From positions 1-64,000 of the forward strand of contig NZ_JAILYJ010000012.1 of the NCBI RefSeq assembly GCF_019793465.1: a stretch of DNA of 64,000 nt. The letters are read 5' to 3'. The translations under genes and the position numbers were made by a program. Below the pieces are notes generated by a model. It had not been told where the DNA came from and ran no database searches. It worked only from the letters and a program-made list of their open reading frames with translations. The stretch comes from Rhizobium croatiense (GTDB taxonomy: Bacteria; Pseudomonadota; Alphaproteobacteria; Rhizobiales; Rhizobiaceae). This document shows positions 40,906 to 48,810 of this stretch, piece after piece; the stretch's first letter is position 1; each line of letters begins with the position of its first letter.

Positions 40906-42102
40906 TTGGACAACATTAGCGTATCGACGACAGATCTGCGGATCGAGCGGCATGCGAACCAGCTTTCGCGGCAATTGAAGCTGTTGCGCGACAAGCTGTT
41001 TCCGCCGCTTTCGCAGAAGACGCTGCGCACATTCTCCTCCGGCGAGGCCGCTCAGATGATCGGCGTTTCCGACGGCTATCTTCGCCAGCTTTCGCTGGAT
41101 GGCAAGGGGCCGCAGCCGGAACTTTCCCCGAATGGCAGGCGCTCCTATACGCTCGGCCAGATCAATGAATTGCGCCATTATATGGCGAAGCTGAAGCCGA
41201 AGGATGCGCTCAGCTATCTTCCCTGGCGGCGTCCCGGCGAGAAGCTGCAGACGGTCGCCGTGACCAATTTCAAGGGCGGTTCGGCCAAGACGACGACGAC
41301 ACTCTATCTGGCGCAGTATCTGGCGCTGGCGGGTTACCGGGTGCTTGCCATCGATCTCGATCCGCAGGCCTCGCTCTCCTCCATGCTGGGCGTGCAGCCC
41401 GAATTCGATCTCTCCGACGGCGATACGCTCTATGGCGCCATTCGCTACGATGCCGGACGCAAGCCGCTGAAGGAGATTGTCCGCAAGACCTATTTCGACG
41501 GGCTCGATCTGGTGCCGGGCAATCTCGAGCTGATGGAGTTCGAGCATGAGACGCCGCGGGCGCTCAACGATCGTCAAAAGCCGGCCGAGCTGTTCTTCCG
41601 CCGGGTCGGCGTGGCGATTGCCGAGGTCGAGGCGGATTACGACGTGGTGGTGATCGATTGCCCGCCGCAGCTCGGCTATCTCACCCTCGGGGCCGTCTGC
41701 GCCGCCACATCGCTGCTGATCACCATCCATCCGCAGATGGTCGACGTCGCGTCGATGTCGCAGTTCCTGCTGATGACCTCGGATCTGCTCTCCGTCGTTC
41801 GCAAGGCCGGCGGCGACCTGCAGCACGACTTCATCAAATATGTCGTCACCCGCCACGAACCTTTCGATGCACCGCAGTCGCAGATCGTTGCGCTGTTGCG
41901 CAGCCTGTTCGGCGATGACGTGTTGACGGCAACCATTCTCAAATCGACGGCGATTGCCGATGCCGGCCTGACCAAGCAGACGCTCTTCGAAATCGAGAAG
42001 GGGCAGGTGCGCCGCTCGACTTACGATCGGGCGTTGGAATCGGTCAATGCCGCCAACAGCGAGGTTCTTGCCGGCATTCACAAAGCCTGGGGCAGGACAT
42101 GA
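40906..42102 (+). CDS. repA: Plasmid partitioning ATPase RepA
   Basis: 398 residues from TTG 40906 (reading DNISVSTTDLRIER), nine bases after AAAGGA; an earlier TTG at 40897 directly abuts that site. N-terminal HTH (RTFSSGEAAQMIGVSDGYLRQLS), deviant Walker A FKGGSAKTTTTLYLA, LAIDLDPQASLSSMLG, VVIDCPPQLG. ParA-type ATPase that segregates the replicon with RepB and represses the operon. Overlaps repB by four bases. Confidence 0.95.
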   Translation: MDNISVSTTDLRIERHANQLSRQLKLLRDKLFPPLSQKTLRTFSSGEAAQMIGVSDGYLRQLSLDGKGPQPELSPNGRRSYTLGQINELRHYMAKLKPKDALSYLPWRRPGEKLQTVAVTNFKGGSAKTTTTLYLAQYLALAGYRVLAIDLDPQASLSSMLGVQPEFDLSDGDTLYGAIRYDAGRKPLKEIVRKTYFDGLDLVPGNLELMEFEHETPRALNDRQKPAELFFRRVGVAIAEVEADYDVVVIDCPPQLGYLTLGAVCAATSLLITIHPQMVDVASMSQFLLMTSDLLSVVRKAGGDLQHDFIKYVVTRHEPFDAPQSQIVALLRSLFGDDVLTATILKSTAIADAGLTKQTLFEIEKGQVRRSTYDRALESVNAANSEVLAGIHKAWGRT

Positions 42103-43094
42103 GCAGACGCGATCGCCTCAAAGGTCTTTTCGACGATACGGCGCAGGAGTTGGCCGCGGCCAACTACGAAGAATCTTCTTCGCGCGGATCGGCCGGGCCG
42201 GTCCGGACGATGGCGCTGACCCTCGGGCGCATGGAGGAAGAGAGCAGGGCGATGCAGGAGGCCTTGCTCTCCGGCGAGCGCATCGTCGAACTCGATCCCG
42301 ATCTGATTGATTCCTCCTTCGTGCGCGACCGGCTTGCCGACCAGCCGCTCGATATGGAAGACGAGCTGGTGCAGTCGATTGCCGAGAACGGCCAGGAAGT
42401 GCCGGTTCTGGTTCGTCGCCATCCTGATGACGAGGCCCGCTACCAGATCGCCTACGGCCATCGACGCCTGCAGGCCGTCAGGCTGCTCGGACGCAAAGTG
42501 CAGGCGATCGTCCGTCAGCTCGACGATACCGATGTCGTCATCGCGCAAGGTATCGAGAACTCGGCGCGCCGGAACCTTTCCTATATCGAACGCGCCGTTT
42601 TCGCCTTCAATCTCGAGCTCAAGGGGTTTGAGCGTCCTGTCATCATGAAGGCGCTGTCGACCGACAAGACGGAGCTGTCGAAGCTGTTGTCGGTCGCAAA
42701 AGCCATCCCGGCCGAGATCGTCCGCTCCGTGGGAGCTGCCCCCGGCATTGGACGGCGTAAATGGATGGCGCTTGCCCAGGACTGGAACGGGATGACGGCG
42801 GCGCGGCTTGTGAAGCTTATCGCCTCGGAACAGTTCATGGCGGAAGAGAGCGACCGCCGTTTCGAGCTTTTGGTTGCCGAGCTCGCCCGGAAAGAGGCGA
42901 AGCCGGAGCCCACGAAATATGACTGGAAGCCGAAGAGCGGCGGCAAGATTGCCGGCCGAATCAGAAGCGCCGGCAATTCATTCACGATCGCGTTGAAAAC
43001 AGGCGATGCGCCGGATTTCGGCGCTTACATTTCACGCCGTCTCGATGAGCTTTACGAAGCCTATCGGGCCGGCAAGTTGCAAGCAGGAGAGTAG
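42099..43094 (+). CDS. repB: Centromere-binding partitioning protein RepB
   Basis: 331 residues. ParB family: LIDSSFVRDRL, EVPVLVRRHPDDEARYQIAYG followed by HRRLQAVRLLG (ParB box), GIENSARRNLSYIERAVFAF. It binds the par palindromes, one of which (42149-42164) lies within its own codons 17-22. ATGA overlap with repA. Partitioning partner of RepA. Confidence 0.95.
   Translation: MSRRDRLKGLFDDTAQELAAANYEESSSRGSAGPVRTMALTLGRMEEESRAMQEALLSGERIVELDPDLIDSSFVRDRLADQPLDMEDELVQSIAENGQEVPVLVRRHPDDEARYQIAYGHRRLQAVRLLGRKVQAIVRQLDDTDVVIAQGIENSARRNLSYIERAVFAFNLELKGFERPVIMKALSTDKTELSKLLSVAKAIPAEIVRSVGAAPGIGRRKWMALAQDWNGMTAARLVKLIASEQFMAEESDRRFELLVAELARKEAKPEPTKYDWKPKSGGKIAGRIRSAGNSFTIALKTGDAPDFGAYISRRLDELYEAYRAGKLQAGE
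42149..42164. other. parS: parS-type palindrome 2, inside repB
   Basis: Second identical copy of GTTGGCCGCGGCCAAC, within the repB 5' coding region (encoding part of the LAAAN stretch). Flanks match copy 1 for five more bases, suggesting duplication under functional constraint. Confidence 0.88.
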
Positions 43095-43102
43095 GCGCAA
43101 AA

Positions 43103-43153
43103 GAAAAAAGCCTCCGAACGTTGCCGTCGCGGAAGCCTTTCTCATATCTGGAC
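43103..43153 (-). ncRNA. Antisense ctRNA (incA) between repB and repC
   Basis: In the repB-repC gap the minus strand ends in a terminator: stem GCTTCCG / CGGAGGC (plus 43110-43137 region) followed by six T. Starting near 43153 after the promoter listed next, the RNA would be about 50 bases, as expected for repABC countertranscribed RNAs that repress repC and set incompatibility. Confidence 0.8.
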
Positions 43154-43159
43154 AATCTG

Positions 43160-43188
43160 AGAATCGCACTTCCTCGAATCACTGTCAA
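43160..43188 (-). promoter_or_regulatory. Promoter of the antisense ctRNA
   Basis: On the minus strand TTGACA (43188-43183), a 17-base spacer and GATTCT (43165-43160) make a strong sigma-70 promoter directed at the terminator 30-60 bases on. It opposes repC transcription. Confidence 0.8.
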
Positions 43189-43249
43189 GCGTCTTCGGCA
43201 TCCTTTTGGGTGGTAAGATTTCTTTTGCCTTGAAAAAAAGGTGAGGGAC

Positions 43250-44464
43250 ATGGAGCCTCAATATGTATCGACGCCCTTTGGGCGGCGATCGATGACGCTT
43301 GGCATGCTGGCAAGCCAGGAAAGCGCCAGCAAGGTCGACCCGGACGCATCGGTCGACAAGTGGAAGATCTTTCGCTCGCTCTGCGAGGCAAAGGACATGA
43401 TCGGCGTATCCGATCGTGCGCTTGCCGTTCTCAACGCGTTGTTGACCTTCTATCCGAAGAACGAGATTGCCGAGGCCAACGGCTTCGTCGTTTTTCCTTC
43501 GAATGAGCAGCTCTCGCTGCGCACGCACGGCATGGCCGGCACGACGCTGCGGCGGAACCTGGCGATGCTGGTGGAAGCCGGGCTGATCATCCGGCGCGAT
43601 AGCCCGAACGGCAAACGGTTTGCCCGCCGCAACGGTGAGGGCGGGCTTGGCGAGGCCTTCGGCTTCAGCCTGGCACCGCTTCTTGCCCGCGCCGGCGAGA
43701 TCGAAGCGCAAGCGGCTCAGGTGATGGCCGATAGGCTCGAATGGAAGCGCCTGAGGGAGCGCCTGACGCTCTGCCGACGTGACATCGCCAAGCTGATCGA
43801 GATCGCGCTGGAAGAGGAAATTGCGGGCGAATGGATCGAGATGCAGAAACATTTCAATCTGCTGTCGGCCAGCCTGCCGCGCCGCCCGTCGGCGGCGGAG
43901 ATGAGAAGCCTGCTGACGGATCTCGAGGCGTTCCGCGAAATGATCATCAAGACGCTGGAATCGAAAACGAAAACAGAAAAAACAGACGCCAATGACAGCC
44001 AAAACGGTCGGCACATACATAATTCAAACCCACACCTAATATCTGAACTTGAACCAAGCTTCGAACCGAAGCAGGGCGCAAAGCCGGAGGAAGAACCGCG
44101 GGCGTGGCGGGAGCCGCCAAAGTCCTTCCCGCTTGCCATGGTGTTGCAGGCCTGCCCCGAGATCGCCGCTTATGGGCCGGGCGGCGGGATCGGCAGCTGG
44201 CGGGATCTGATGGCCGCGGCCGTCATCGTCCGCTCGACGCTGGGCGTCAGCCCGAGCGCCTATCAACTGGCCTGCGATATCATGGGACCGGACAACGCCG
44301 CCACTGTGATCGCCTGCATTCTGGAACGAGGCGGCCATATCAACTCGGCCGGCGGCTATCTGCGAGACCTGACCCGGCGGGCGGAGCGCGGCGAATTCTC
44401 GCTCGGGCCGATGCTGATGGCGTTAATGCGGGCAAATGGTCCGCTGGCGAGGAGAACCGGGTGA
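43250..44464 (+). CDS. repC: Replication initiator RepC
   Basis: 404 residues from ATG 43250 (MEPQYVSTPFGRRSMTL), with AAGGTGAG upstream; an in-frame GTG three codons earlier is possible. N-terminal DNA-binding half (NEQLSLRTHGMAGTTLRRNLAMLVEAGLIIRRDSPNGKRFARR), an AT-rich linker coding residues about 236-272, and a C-terminal WRDLMAAAVIVRSTLGVSPSAYQ domain. Essential initiator, limited by the antisense ctRNA and acting on the origin inside its own gene. Confidence 0.95.
   Translation: MEPQYVSTPFGRRSMTLGMLASQESASKVDPDASVDKWKIFRSLCEAKDMIGVSDRALAVLNALLTFYPKNEIAEANGFVVFPSNEQLSLRTHGMAGTTLRRNLAMLVEAGLIIRRDSPNGKRFARRNGEGGLGEAFGFSLAPLLARAGEIEAQAAQVMADRLEWKRLRERLTLCRRDIAKLIEIALEEEIAGEWIEMQKHFNLLSASLPRRPSAAEMRSLLTDLEAFREMIIKTLESKTKTEKTDANDSQNGRHIHNSNPHLISELEPSFEPKQGAKPEEEPRAWREPPKSFPLAMVLQACPEIAAYGPGGGIGSWRDLMAAAVIVRSTLGVSPSAYQLACDIMGPDNAATVIACILERGGHINSAGGYLRDLTRRAERGEFSLGPMLMALMRANGPLARRTG
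43960..44070. other. Putative oriV: AT-rich segment inside repC
   Basis: A sharply AT-rich tract (for example AAAACGAAAACAGAAAAAAC from 43964 and CATACATAATTC near 44015) in an otherwise GC-rich gene. In repABC replicons the origin has been located in such a region within repC, so this is the best oriV candidate. Confidence 0.65.
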
Positions 44465-44643
44465 CCGGGTGGCCAAAAAGCCTCGCACCAGCTGCGAGCG
44501 TTAGAAGGAAATGCGGCCTGTCGATGAGACCCTAACCGCCTTCTCCCCTACCACTTTTATTGAAATACACCGTTAACTATGTCATAGTGACGGAAGAAAA
44601 CATGTCTTTTGCTTCCATTTGTGAAAAACCGTAAAGCTTAACA

Positions 44644-45774
44644 ATGCGCTACGATATAGACGGTGCGATGCTGCAAACCCTGCTTCCACCTCTTGCTGCC
44701 GCAGAGGACGGACTGGCGCGGCTGGACGAGCGGGTGTTGCGCTCGCCGGTCGGCGAGGGATTTGCCGAACGCAGTCATTTCTTCGATGCCGCCGGTGCGC
44801 TCTGGGTCGCCGGCGAACTCGTGCATGTCGAGGATCTGGTTTTGCACGACGCGCATATGGATAGCCGCGCCCCCAGCCACGAGCTGACGATCGCCCATTC
44901 GGTACTGCGGACGCGTCGGCGCATCTGGACCGGGGGACCTTCCTGGGCTCTTAGCGGGTCGGGCCTTGCAACGCTGACCGCGACCATGGGGGAAGGGGAG
45001 GGCACGGTCCAGGAAAGCAAAAGCCCGGCGGTCGTGGTCGAGACCGACGACGAGGAGGGGGATGAAGACGGGCCGCTCGCTGCCGAGATGGCGGAGATCG
45101 ATGCGCTTCTTGCCCGCTCGCAGAAGCTCATCGACGTCCATACCGGCAAAGTGCCGGCTGCCGAGACGACTGTCAGCCCGGCCAAGCGCACCGACGACCC
45201 GCTCGGGCTGCTCGGCGACGAGGAATGGGACGAGGAGCAGCGGCTTGCGGAGTGGCGAAGCGTCTTGCCATTGGCCGACAGCCTGCCGCCGGTTCTCGGC
45301 GCCGTCATTCTGTTCGAAGCCTGGGACAGGATTGAGCCGCTACGGCGCCAGCATTGGCTCGGTGGTCTTCTCGTCGCAAGTTATCTGCGCGCCCGCGGCA
45401 AGGTCGCCTCGCATCTCTTCTCCTTCTATGGCGGGCTGAAGCTGGTGCGCCATGAGCGGCGTCGAGCCCGCGACCGGGCCACACGGCTGCAAGCCTTTCT
45501 GGAGGCGATGCATCTGGGTGCCGCGGCCGGTTTCAAGGAAGTCGACCGGTTGTCACTGGCACGCACGCAGATGGAGCTGCGCTTCCGCGGCCGACGCTCG
45601 AACAGCAGCCTGCCGGACCTTGCCGATTTCATCCTGTCGCGGCCGATGGTCTCGGCGGCGATGATTGCCCGCCATCTCAGGATTACGCCGCGCGGCGCGC
45701 TGAACCTCGTCAATGAGATCGGCATTCGCGAAATCACCGGCCGCGGTCGCTATCGTGCCTGGGGTATCATCTGA
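44644..45774 (+). CDS. DUF1612-type helix-turn-helix protein downstream of repC
   Basis: 376 residues, a family often found next to rhizobial repABC. N-terminal domain (about 1-125) with LHDAHMDSRAPSHELTIAHSV; an acidic middle (ETDDEEGDEDGP); a C-terminal helix-rich half with FLEAMHLGAAAGFKEVDRLS and an HTH-like ISRPMVSAAMIARHL-type stretch (LSRPMVSAAMIARHLRITPR). The function is not established; DNA binding is likely. The 179 bases between repC and this gene show no other gene. A strong terminator follows. Confidence 0.8.
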   Translation: MRYDIDGAMLQTLLPPLAAAEDGLARLDERVLRSPVGEGFAERSHFFDAAGALWVAGELVHVEDLVLHDAHMDSRAPSHELTIAHSVLRTRRRIWTGGPSWALSGSGLATLTATMGEGEGTVQESKSPAVVVETDDEEGDEDGPLAAEMAEIDALLARSQKLIDVHTGKVPAAETTVSPAKRTDDPLGLLGDEEWDEEQRLAEWRSVLPLADSLPPVLGAVILFEAWDRIEPLRRQHWLGGLLVASYLRARGKVASHLFSFYGGLKLVRHERRRARDRATRLQAFLEAMHLGAAAGFKEVDRLSLARTQMELRFRGRRSNSSLPDLADFILSRPMVSAAMIARHLRITPRGALNLVNEIGIREITGRGRYRAWGII

Positions 45775-45780
45775 AATGAA

Positions 45781-45806
45781 AGCGGCCGGGCGTGAACCCG
45801 GCCGCT
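45781..45806 (+). terminator. Rho-independent terminator after the DUF1612 gene
   Basis: AGCGGCCGGG (45781-45790) and CCCGGCCGCT (45797-45806) form a perfect 10-base GC stem around a six-base loop, followed by TCGTTTT. It lies six bases past the stop. Confidence 0.85.
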
Positions 45807-45895
45807 TCGTTTTGAGACGAGCACCCGATCTGCCATCCTGTCACAGATTGCAGACCGGGCGCTCTTGCGCTTCCATTGCCCCCGGAAGCGCGGTC

Positions 45896-46606
45896 CTATT
45901 CCCGCTCGCCCGTGAAGTTGAGCAGAAGCGTGAAGATGTTGACGAAGTTCAGGTAGAGCGAGAGCGCACCGAAAACGGCGAGCTTATGGTTCGATTCCTG
46001 ATCGTAGTTTTCCGAATACTGTTCCTTGATGTTCTGCGTATCGTAGGCGGTGAGGCCGACGAAGACGACGATGCCGATCACCGAGATCGCGAACTGCAGC
46101 GCGCTCGAACCCAGGAAGATGTTGACGATGCTGGCGATGATGACGCCGAAGAGGCCCATCATCAGGAACGAGCCCATGCGCGACAGGTCTCGCTTCGTCA
46201 CATAGCCGTAAAGGCTGGTGGCGCCGAACATCGTGGCGGTGATGAAGAAGGTCCGCGCGATGCTCATCCCGGTGAAGACCAGGAAGACGGAGGCGAGCGA
46301 CAGGCCCATCACGGCGCAGAAGGCCCAGAAGGTGATCTGCGCAGTGCTCGCCGACATCGTCTGGATTCGGAACGAGAAGAAGAAGACGAAGGCGAGCGGC
46401 GCCAGCATCACCACCCACTTCAGCGGCGAGCCGAAGATAGGCACGTAAAGCGCCGGCGTCGAACCGACGACGAAGGCGACGAGGCCGGTGATGACGAGGC
46501 CGAGAGCCATATAGTTGTAGACGCGCAGCATGTGCTGGCGCAGACCCTCGTCGAAGATGGCCTGGGAGCCGGCAACGGCGCCATAGCGGGGATTGATCGG
46601 GTTCAT
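45896..46606 (-). CDS. Bax inhibitor-1/YccA-family membrane protein
   Basis: 236 residues with seven predicted hydrophobic segments (for example YMALGLVITGLVAFVVGS, WVVMLAPLAFVFFFSF, ITFWAFCAVMGLSLASVFLV, VFVGLTAYDTQNIKE) and the C-terminal LYLNFVNIFTLLLNFTGERE end typical of the bacterial family. These proteins are linked to membrane stress and ion leak. It follows the anti-sigma gene by 20 bases with GAGGAGATC before its ATG, so it may be controlled by the neighbouring ECF sigma factor. Confidence 0.9.
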   Translation of the reverse strand: MNPINPRYGAVAGSQAIFDEGLRQHMLRVYNYMALGLVITGLVAFVVGSTPALYVPIFGSPLKWVVMLAPLAFVFFFSFRIQTMSASTAQITFWAFCAVMGLSLASVFLVFTGMSIARTFFITATMFGATSLYGYVTKRDLSRMGSFLMMGLFGVIIASIVNIFLGSSALQFAISVIGIVVFVGLTAYDTQNIKEQYSENYDQESNHKLAVFGALSLYLNFVNIFTLLLNFTGERE

Positions 46607-46626
46607 GCTGATCTCCTCGGTTAGAA

Positions 46627-47394
46627 CTAATAGAGCGAGCGGGCGAGCCGTTCGGCCGCCTGATCGAGATTGAGACCGCTATCATCGGCGATCAGCGCGT
46701 AAGCGACCTCGCCGATCTGCCAATAGGCGGCTTCTGCTTTTTCCAGCGTGAGATGGCTGACCGGCTTGACCTCGAAAGCGCCCGGACGGACGGCGAAAAG
46801 CGACAGCCGCTTTCCATCCGACTGCTCGATCGCCATCTCGACGCTCGGGCCGAATTCGGATGGGAATATCTGCACGTCGGCGATCTTCCAATCCCTAGGC
46901 AGTTCGGGCATCACGATCGCGGTGGCCGCGCGGATTTCGTCGGCGCTGTAAGTGGTCGGTGGCTGCGAAGGCATGGTTTCGCGCAGGACCGCGGTCTGAT
47001 AGGCGCGGACGGCATCCTCGACATAGGCGGGCGCTGGAACGGAGGCCGCCACCTCGGTCGCCGAGAATGCACCGAAGGAATTGTGCGCCACCCAGCCGGC
47101 GGTCACCAGAATACCGACGGCGGCGATGCGCTGCATGGAGTGGAAGATGCGGCCATAGGAAAGGCCACGCTCCAGCCGGCGGGCGGCATCGCGGGTCTCG
47201 GCACGGCCGAAGGCGCTTTCGCCGGCAAGCGCCAGGCGCAGCTCACCTTTCACGCTGAGATCGGCCATCACCTTGGCGGCAATCGCCGGGTTCTCGGAAA
47301 GATAGGACTCCACCTGGATGCGGCGGGCGACATCGAGCTCGCCGTCCACATAGGCGTCGAGATCGGCGTCGACGATCGGGTCAACTGCTTTCAT
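46627..47394 (-). CDS. Membrane anti-sigma factor
   Basis: 255 residues. N-terminal sigma-binding helix region DADLDAYVDGELDVARRIQV and VESYLSENPAIAAKVMADL, typical of ECF anti-sigma factors but without a zinc HxxxCxxC motif; one membrane helix at about 89-108 (RIAAVGILVTAGWVAHNSFG); then a 145-residue periplasmic domain. Overlaps the sigma gene by 14 bases. It should hold the sigma factor inactive until an envelope signal arrives. Confidence 0.85.
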   Translation of the reverse strand: MKAVDPIVDADLDAYVDGELDVARRIQVESYLSENPAIAAKVMADLSVKGELRLALAGESAFGRAETRDAARRLERGLSYGRIFHSMQRIAAVGILVTAGWVAHNSFGAFSATEVAASVPAPAYVEDAVRAYQTAVLRETMPSQPPTTYSADEIRAATAIVMPELPRDWKIADVQIFPSEFGPSVEMAIEQSDGKRLSLFAVRPGAFEVKPVSHLTLEKAEAAYWQIGEVAYALIADDSGLNLDQAAERLARSLY

Positions 47395-47920
47395 GGCCGT
47401 TCCCTCCGATTAATCTCAGATGCGAAATGCGCGGTGTCTTCTCCTCGAATTCGCGCAGCTGCGTGCGGGCGCGGGAGATGCGCGACATCAGCGTGCCGAT
47501 CGGAATGCCGAGCGCATTGGCGGCTTCCTGATAGGAAAGGTCTTCGATCGCCACGAGATGCAGCGCCTCGCGCTGTTCCTCCGGCAGGTCGAAGAAGGCG
47601 TCGCGCACCTGCTGCAGGCGCACGGCATGTTCCTGGCCGGCCGGCAAGGACTGCTCGGCTTCGACAGCCGCTTCGTCGTGGCGCCGTGTCAGCGACCGCT
47701 TCTGGCGAAGGCGATCGATATGGGCATTGTGCAGAATCGAAAGCAGCCAGGTGCGCAGGTTGCCGCCGCTGCGGAAGCTCTTTCGCTTCTCGAAGGCGCG
47801 CACCAGCGCATCATGCACCAGATCCTCTGCCTCGTCCGAATTGCGCACCAGCGCGCGCGCGTAGCGCCTCAGCGCTGCGAGCTGGCCGATGACGTCGAAC
47901 GGGCGGTCTTTGCGTTCCAT
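47381..47920 (-). CDS. ECF sigma factor
   Basis: 179 residues from ATG 47920 (MERKDRPFDVIGQL); a frame with 23 more residues covers the promoter and is unlikely. Region 2: RRYARALVRNSDEAEDLVHDALVRAFEKRKSF, NLRTWLLSILHNAHIDRLRQ. Region 4: LPEEQREALHLVAIEDLSYQE followed by AANALGIPIGTLMSRISRAR. Short ECF of alphaproteobacterial type paired with a membrane anti-sigma. A promoter of ECF shape sits just upstream, suggesting autoregulation. Confidence 0.9.
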   Translation of the reverse strand: MERKDRPFDVIGQLAALRRYARALVRNSDEAEDLVHDALVRAFEKRKSFRSGGNLRTWLLSILHNAHIDRLRQKRSLTRRHDEAAVEAEQSLPAGQEHAVRLQQVRDAFFDLPEEQREALHLVAIEDLSYQEAANALGIPIGTLMSRISRARTQLREFEEKTPRISHLRLIGGNGHESS

Positions 47921-47927
47921 GATTGAG

Positions 47928-47955
47928 TATACGCAAGCGCGCCGGATTTTATTCC
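47928..47955 (-). promoter_or_regulatory. ECF-type promoter of the sigma gene
   Basis: Minus strand GGAATA (47955-47950), 16-base spacer, CGTATA (47933-47928), eight bases before the start of the sigma gene. The GGAA..N16..CGT form is typical for ECF-dependent promoters, so self-activation is likely. Confidence 0.6.
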
Positions 47956-48097
47956 CGGCGGGACAAAAAAAGTCATCCGGACGGAACATCGTTGCTGAAT
48001 ATTCGGCCAGGATACGATGAGCGCCCTAAATCGGCGATTGTTTATGACAATTACATGACAGATCATCACGCCGCTGATTTGGAGGGGAAGATACACA

Positions 48098-48406
48098 ATG
48101 AAGGAAAAGAAGCGGGTCTACGAAGCTCTCGTGGACGGCGCCATGGAAGGGCTGACGGGTGAGGCGCTCTATGATTTCGTCAAGATGCGTTGTCCGAAGG
48201 CCACCAGCAAGAAGATCGTCCGGGCCTCGCTTCTCGCCCTGACCGATCCGCATCTCAAGGACCGCAATATTCTCGACGTGATCTACGCGCTGGCGATCAA
48301 GCATCGCCTCGACGACGGCGTACTCTATGACGGCGACGAGGATGATGCTGCAGAGCCGGCGCCGTTCTCTCACGCGGTCATCCAGGACACATCTCGACCT
48401 TCCTGA
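48098..48406 (+). CDS. 102-residue hypothetical protein
   Basis: 102 residues, soluble, mostly helical, basic N-terminus and acidic C-terminus (YDGDEDDAAEPAP). Blocks LVDGAMEGLTGEALYDFVKM and ALTDPHLKDRNILDVIYALA look like conserved helices; no known motif. GGAGGGGAAG precedes the start. Divergent from the sigma gene, convergent with cueR (five bases apart). I do not recognise a function. Confidence 0.75.
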   Translation: MKEKKRVYEALVDGAMEGLTGEALYDFVKMRCPKATSKKIVRASLLALTDPHLKDRNILDVIYALAIKHRLDDGVLYDGDEDDAAEPAPFSHAVIQDTSRPS

Positions 48407-48411
48407 AATGC

Positions 48412-48807
48412 TCAGCGGCCATCTGAAAGCTCTTCGAGAATCGGACAGTCCGGCCGGTCATTGCCGTGGCAGGCATGCACGAGGTGCTCCAGCGTGCGGC
48501 GAAGTTCCGTCAGCTCACGGATCTTGCGGTCGATCTCACCGAGTTTGCTCTCGGCTATATCCTTGACGTCGGCGCTCGCCCGAGCCTTGTCTTCATAGAG
48601 CGCCAGCAATTGCCGGCATTCGTCGACCGAAAAGCCGAGACCGCGCGAGCGCTGCAGGAAACGCAGCTTGTGAACGTCGCTCGCAGCGTAGTCGCGATAG
48701 CCGTTTCCGCCCCTTTCGGGGCGGATCAGGCCGATATCCTCGTAATAGCGGATCGTCTTCGCAGGCAGACCGGACCGCTCGGATGCTTCGCCGATATTCA
48801 TTGCCAT
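48412..48807 (-). CDS. cueR: MerR-family copper-responsive regulator CueR/HmrR
   Basis: 131 residues. MerR HTH at the N-terminus (NIGEASERSGLPAKTIRYYE, GLIRPERGGNGYRDY), dimer helix, and a metal loop with Cys113 and Cys121 spaced as in CueR (CHGNDRPDC). It senses Cu(I) and activates the ATPase gene three bases upstream. Its operator is seen before copA, so regulator and pump share one promoter. Confidence 0.92.
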   Translation of the reverse strand: MAMNIGEASERSGLPAKTIRYYEDIGLIRPERGGNGYRDYAASDVHKLRFLQRSRGLGFSVDECRQLLALYEDKARASADVKDIAESKLGEIDRKIRELTELRRTLEHLVHACHGNDRPDCPILEELSDGR

Positions 48808-48810
48808 CTC

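Noticed and set aside
40705..42081. Upstream extension of the cobF frame to about 713 codons
   Set aside because: The extension is antisense to repA; cobF has a GTG with a well-placed ribosome-binding site at 40704.
44482..44498. Hairpin CTCGCA/TGCGAG after repC as terminator
   Set aside because: Only six paired bases and no following T-run.
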